Positions 60,730-64,000 of a DNA stretch of 64,000 nucleotides are shown here, piece after piece. A program made the position numbers and the translations under genes. Within the stretch, counting starts at the first letter, position 1, and the number at the start of each line of letters is the position of its first letter. The stretch is from JAQVYB01 sp964490935. GTDB taxonomy: Bacteria > Verrucomicrobiota > Kiritimatiellia > RZYC01. The notes beneath the pieces were generated by a model. It was not told the DNA's origin. It was given only the letters and a program-made list of their open reading frames with translations, and ran no database searches. Location: NCBI GenBank assembly GCA_964490935.1, contig CAZBEO010000001.1, positions 65,082 through 129,081 of the forward strand, read 5' to 3'.

Positions 60730-61656
60730 ATGACAGGATTCACGGTATTGCTGGTTATTATTATCGTTTTCGCGTTTATACTTTTCGTGAAGTACATACG
60801 TGTCGTTCCGCAGAAGAGCGCCTTTATCGTGGAACGGCTGGGCAAGTACGCTGGCACGCTCGAGGCCGGGCTGCATGTGCTACTTCCCTTCATTGATCGG
60901 GTGTCTTACAAACACACGCTGAAGGAGCAGGCCGTGGATGTCGCGCCGCAGGTGTGTATCACGCGCGACAACATCGCTGTGGAGGTGGATGGTATTCTCT
61001 ACATGCAGGTGATGGATGCGAAGAACGCCTCGTACGGCATCGGCGATTATCGTTTTGCCGCCACGCAGCTCGCCCAGACCACGATGCGCAGCGTCATTGG
61101 AAAGCTGGAACTCGACAAATCCTTTGAAGAGCGCGACACCATCAACAGCGCCATCGTGGCCGCCGTGGACCGTGCGTCCGACCCATGGGGTGTCAAGGTG
61201 ACCCGTTACGAGGTGAAAAACATCACCCCGCCGCAGAGCATCAAGGACGCCATGGAGAAACAGATGCGTGCCGAGCGCGAAAAGCGTGCCACCATTGCCG
61301 AGTCCGAGGGTACGCGGCAGGCGCAGATCAACCGCGCCGAAGGCGAAAAGCAGGCCGCCATCGCGCAGTCGGAAGGCGAAATGCAGAAGCGCATCAACGA
61401 GGCCAAGGGACGCTCCGAAGAGATTCGTCAGATTGCCTCGGCCACCGCTCAGGGGATTCGCGAGATTGCCATTGCGATCAATGAAAAAGGCGGCATGGAT
61501 GCGGTGAACTTGCGTATTGCCGAGCAGTATCTCGGCGAATTCGGCAAGCTGGCAAAAACAAACAATTCGATGATCATTTCCTCGGACCTCGCCGATGTCG
61601 CCAGCATGATGAAGGTGGCGAAGGGTGTGTTCCAGGCCAAGACATCCGAGGGTTGA
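60730..61656 (+). CDS. SPFH/band 7 protein (paraslipin/QmcA type)
   Basis: A 308-aa protein. An N-terminal membrane anchor (VLLVIIIVFAFILFVKYI) precedes the SPFH domain (about 25-190; VPQKSAFIVERLGKYAGTLE, GVKVTRYEVKNITPP). A helical, Ala/Glu/Arg-rich coiled coil (about 175-245) forms the flotillin-like part. In the family these oligomerise on the membrane with NfeD partners. AAGGAG is 9 nt upstream. Confidence 0.93.
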   Translation: MTGFTVLLVIIIVFAFILFVKYIRVVPQKSAFIVERLGKYAGTLEAGLHVLLPFIDRVSYKHTLKEQAVDVAPQVCITRDNIAVEVDGILYMQVMDAKNASYGIGDYRFAATQLAQTTMRSVIGKLELDKSFEERDTINSAIVAAVDRASDPWGVKVTRYEVKNITPPQSIKDAMEKQMRAEREKRATIAESEGTRQAQINRAEGEKQAAIAQSEGEMQKRINEAKGRSEEIRQIASATAQGIREIAIAINEKGGMDAVNLRIAEQYLGEFGKLAKTNNSMIISSDLADVASMMKVAKGVFQAKTSEG

Positions 61657-61666
61657 TCCGGCCGTC

Positions 61667-63061
61667 ATGGAAATACGCCTTCAGAAAAAAGAAGACACGC
61701 TGAGCATTCTGTTGGAAGGGCGGTTCGACGCCTTCGGTGCCAATCAGTTGGATGCAGTGCTGAAGGAGGCCCTGGAAGACGGGATTGCACGCGCCATCTT
61801 GTTCATGATGGACGGGGTGAGCTACCTGAGCAGCGCCGGGCTGCGCGTCCTGCTGGCTACTTACAAGGAAATGCAGCGGCGCGGCGGCGTGATGGTTCTT
61901 TCCGGCGTGCAGCCGTACTGTCGGGAAGTGATTGAAATGACCGGCTTTGCCGAAACCTTTCCGATGGTTGATTCGCCGGAAGAGGCGGAAACGAAGGCCG
62001 CCGCCGCTCTTCAGAAGCCGTCAGCCCCGGAAAGACCGAAGCCAGCGGGCGGGGAGACGTGTTCCGCCGAAACAGGCGACTACTGCTTCGTTTCCGGCTC
62101 CGACGATTCCTGCGCGGCGGAAATTCTCGGCGACATACGCGACATTCTGCATTCGCGTGTCACCACCGAGCGTATCTATTCCAAGCGCTTCTTCGACAAG
62201 GAATATTCCATTGGCATGGGTGGTCTCGGCGCAGGCATCGAAGAGTACATCAACCTTCTCGGCGAGATGATCACCATTGGCGGAACCATGGTTTGGCTCC
62301 CGACCGATGGACATGACACCGCTGACTTTCTGATTCCAAAAACCGATCAGGGACACGTCATGATCCGCACCGGATTCAACGTGTCCATCAAAGGCGGCGT
62401 GAATGAATATGTGCATTTCAAGAGTGCAACGGCGGGCGGCACGCCCGTGGGTGCCCTCTATCGGGAGTTGTTTGCCTTTGCGAAGAAACGGCGTCCTGAT
62501 TTTCGCGGGGCGTTGGGGTTAGTGATTCGCGCTCAGCTTGGGGCCGTCTATGGCTCGGGCATTAAAAAGTCCGCCGTCACGCAGAATGCGCCCGCCAATG
62601 GGAAAATGATTCTGCATGAGAGCAATCTGGCTGAGTGGTTTGATGGCGATACATCACCCCGGCACACCCGCGTGACTGGATTGATTGTGGGCATTGGCGC
62701 CGATCTTACGGCAGACCTCTCCGATTATGAAGAAGAAGATTTCAACCGGGTGTTCTACATGCACCCGGTCAACATCAGCGGCAAACAGGAATTGCTGCAC
62801 AATCACGCGGTGATTTTCAACGAGCAGCCCGTCCCGCAGCATCCGGCACAACTGGATGGAGAAATTCATCGGGTGATCGAGCAAGGGACTTTTCTGGATA
62901 TGCGCCACCTGCTCGACAGCTCCACCATCACCGAAGCACTCATCGGCATTCATTATATTCAGGCATTTCGGCCCGATCCCGAGGGCATCCCGCTCGACCA
63001 GGACCCGGCGGCACCCATGCCGGAGATTAAAAAAAGCCAGATGAAGTATTACCAAGCCTAG
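61667..63061 (+). CDS. STAS-domain protein with uncharacterised C-terminal domain
   Basis: A 464-aa protein. The ATG at 61667, 10 bp after the SPFH gene stop, gives a proper STAS start (MEIRLQKKEDTLSILLEGRFDAFGANQL). STAS occupies about 1-105, with the phosphorylatable Ser region in GVSYLSSAGLRVLL as in SpoIIAA-type antagonists. A linker leads to a domain of about 320 aa (GMGGLGAGIEEYINLLGEMITIGG; TADFLIPKTDQGHVMIRTG; GALGLVIRAQLGAVYGSG) that I do not recognise. The REC-ATPase protein at 12354 is a conceivable kinase partner, but that is inference. Confidence 0.75.
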   Translation: MEIRLQKKEDTLSILLEGRFDAFGANQLDAVLKEALEDGIARAILFMMDGVSYLSSAGLRVLLATYKEMQRRGGVMVLSGVQPYCREVIEMTGFAETFPMVDSPEEAETKAAAALQKPSAPERPKPAGGETCSAETGDYCFVSGSDDSCAAEILGDIRDILHSRVTTERIYSKRFFDKEYSIGMGGLGAGIEEYINLLGEMITIGGTMVWLPTDGHDTADFLIPKTDQGHVMIRTGFNVSIKGGVNEYVHFKSATAGGTPVGALYRELFAFAKKRRPDFRGALGLVIRAQLGAVYGSGIKKSAVTQNAPANGKMILHESNLAEWFDGDTSPRHTRVTGLIVGIGADLTADLSDYEEEDFNRVFYMHPVNISGKQELLHNHAVIFNEQPVPQHPAQLDGEIHRVIEQGTFLDMRHLLDSSTITEALIGIHYIQAFRPDPEGIPLDQDPAAPMPEIKKSQMKYYQA

Positions 63062-63327
63062 CAATCCGTCAAACTCAGGGTGAAACTATACTTCATCCCC
63101 ACGGCCAACGAATGGTCGTTGCCGCATACCCCGGGAGATCGTGACGGATTGCTTCATGCAAACGGATGTTTGCGAAGTTTTGTACTGAAGAGTAGCCGTC
63201 CGCTCGCCGAGCGGACGGGGTTGGCTTTGAGTATCACCCGACCAACCTTCATGGCGCTCGGAGAGCACCACGCTACCCAGACTCTACGCTCCTCCCGCGG
63301 GCCGTTGGTGGGTGCTGGAAACACCGT

Positions 63328-64000
63328 CTACCAGAGGGCATCCACCACGTTGATGGGCAGGGCGTTTGCTTGGGCGAGCATGGCGGTGTCGATCTGAGTC
63401 AGGACATAATATTTTGTATAGTTGGTCAGCTCGATGGCCACATCGGCATCTCGGATACGGCTTTCGGCGGCGCGGATGTTTTCTCCGTAGGAGCTGAGTC
63501 CGCTGAGCGTCATTTCCATGCGGCGCAATTCCGAGCCGAGTACGGAGCGCTTCGTACTGAGATAATCGATGCCGATGTTGATTCTAGAGATGGCGCCCTG
63601 GGCGATGGTTTGGGTGGAGATACTTAGGTGCGCGCCGCCAATCAGGCTGGCCCAGTGCACCGTTTGCGGGCCGACACCCGAGCCCAGAATGGTCATATTC
63701 ACGGAGCCGTAGCTGTATTGCGTGTAGGAGCCCATGACGGCAAAATTTGTGGCGGTGAGATTCACGGATTCTTCGGTGAAGGTCTGATTGCCGTCGGGTC
63801 CGATCTGAAGCGAGACGTTGCCGCTCTGGACGGCTGCGCTCGCAGGGGTGGTGACGCCGTTGCCGCCCCGGAAGAGATAGATGCCGTTGAATTTGCCTGC
63901 GGCGGTGGCTCCGGTGGTGATCCGGGTAATCTCCTTCTGCATTTGACGAAATTCTTTTTGCAGGTTGTCGCGATCGATTTGGGTTTTGGTGCCGTCGTTG
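63328..64000 (-). CDS. flagellin, 3' part (gene continues beyond the window)
   Basis: At least 223 codons of the C-terminal half of a flagellin. It includes a conserved D1 helix segment (TQIDRDNLQKEFRQMQKEI), a short variable region with no large D2/D3 insert, and the typical C-terminal D0/D1 end (ESRIRDADVAIELTNYTKYYVL, IDTAMLAQANALPINVVDAL). The start lies past 64000. Together with CheA and NtrC-type regulators this points to a motile cell. Confidence 0.9.
   Translation of the reverse strand, partial: NDGTKTQIDRDNLQKEFRQMQKEITRITTGATAAGKFNGIYLFRGGNGVTTPASAAVQSGNVSLQIGPDGNQTFTEESVNLTATNFAVMGSYTQYSYGSVNMTILGSGVGPQTVHWASLIGGAHLSISTQTIAQGAISRINIGIDYLSTKRSVLGSELRRMEMTLSGLSSYGENIRAAESRIRDADVAIELTNYTKYYVLTQIDTAMLAQANALPINVVDALW

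Noticed and set aside
63196..63218. Strong 11-bp hairpin CCGTCCGCTCG/CGAGCGGACGG between the STAS gene and flagellin.
   Set aside because: No T-run follows on either strand, so I do not call a terminator; it may be a repeat or bidirectional stop. The rest of 63062-63327 holds nothing I recognise.

Overview
The window looks like a chromosome segment of a flagellated Gram-negative bacterium with a high-GC genome. I infer the PVC superphylum, most likely Kiritimatiellota or a relative. The basis is the set of giant secreted proteins with pectin-lyase-like beta-helices, PKD/IPT/kelch modules and DxDGDG repeats, together with heptosyltransferase, flagellin and CheA genes. No rRNA gene is present, so this placement is inference.

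Layout. 1-4336: the 5' end of an RluD-type pseudouridine synthase, a CheA kinase with two HPt domains, and a convergent GH13 amylase. 4.5-6.6 kb: a GT9 glycosyltransferase and a radical SAM gene whose 3' end runs into a hairpin-rich repeat element (copy 1). 6.6-12 kb (minus strand): a probable operon NERD protein - DJ-1/PfpI - YcxB-like - U32 peptidase family - BirA. 12-15.3 kb: TatA, a REC-ATPase regulator and HtpG. 15.4-16.3 kb: an initiator tRNA with an adjacent GIY-YIG mini-element and duplicated pieces.

16.4-48.4 kb (minus strand): four consecutive giant secreted proteins. The first is split by a frameshift; the last is about 4,874 aa. All four end in the same 271-aa, six-repeat C-terminal domain. 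Gaps between them hold shared intergenic repeat modules, an 18-G tract and other elements. Two of the genes carry, just after the start codon, three palindromes (TTTCCAATCATTGGAAA) spaced exactly 31 bp centre to centre. One of these also carries copy 2 of the hairpin element.

48.8-59.5 kb: a LytS/LytTR two-component pair, then a plus-strand cluster of NtrC-type regulator, LysM/coiled-coil protein, REC-STAS protein, membrane TPR protein, PAS histidine kinase and a second NtrC-type regulator. The overlaps and short gaps suggest one regulatory operon acting with sigma-54, possibly on envelope or flagellar genes (inference). 59.5-64 kb: a small zinc-ribbon membrane protein, an NfeD-SPFH-STAS operon and the 3' part of a flagellin gene running off the window.

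The signals I find most unusual are the 31-bp-phased palindrome arrays inside signal-peptide coding regions, the five-hairpin element with a covarying stem, the tRNA-fMet-linked GIY-YIG mini-element, and the length-invariant six-repeat C-terminal domain.
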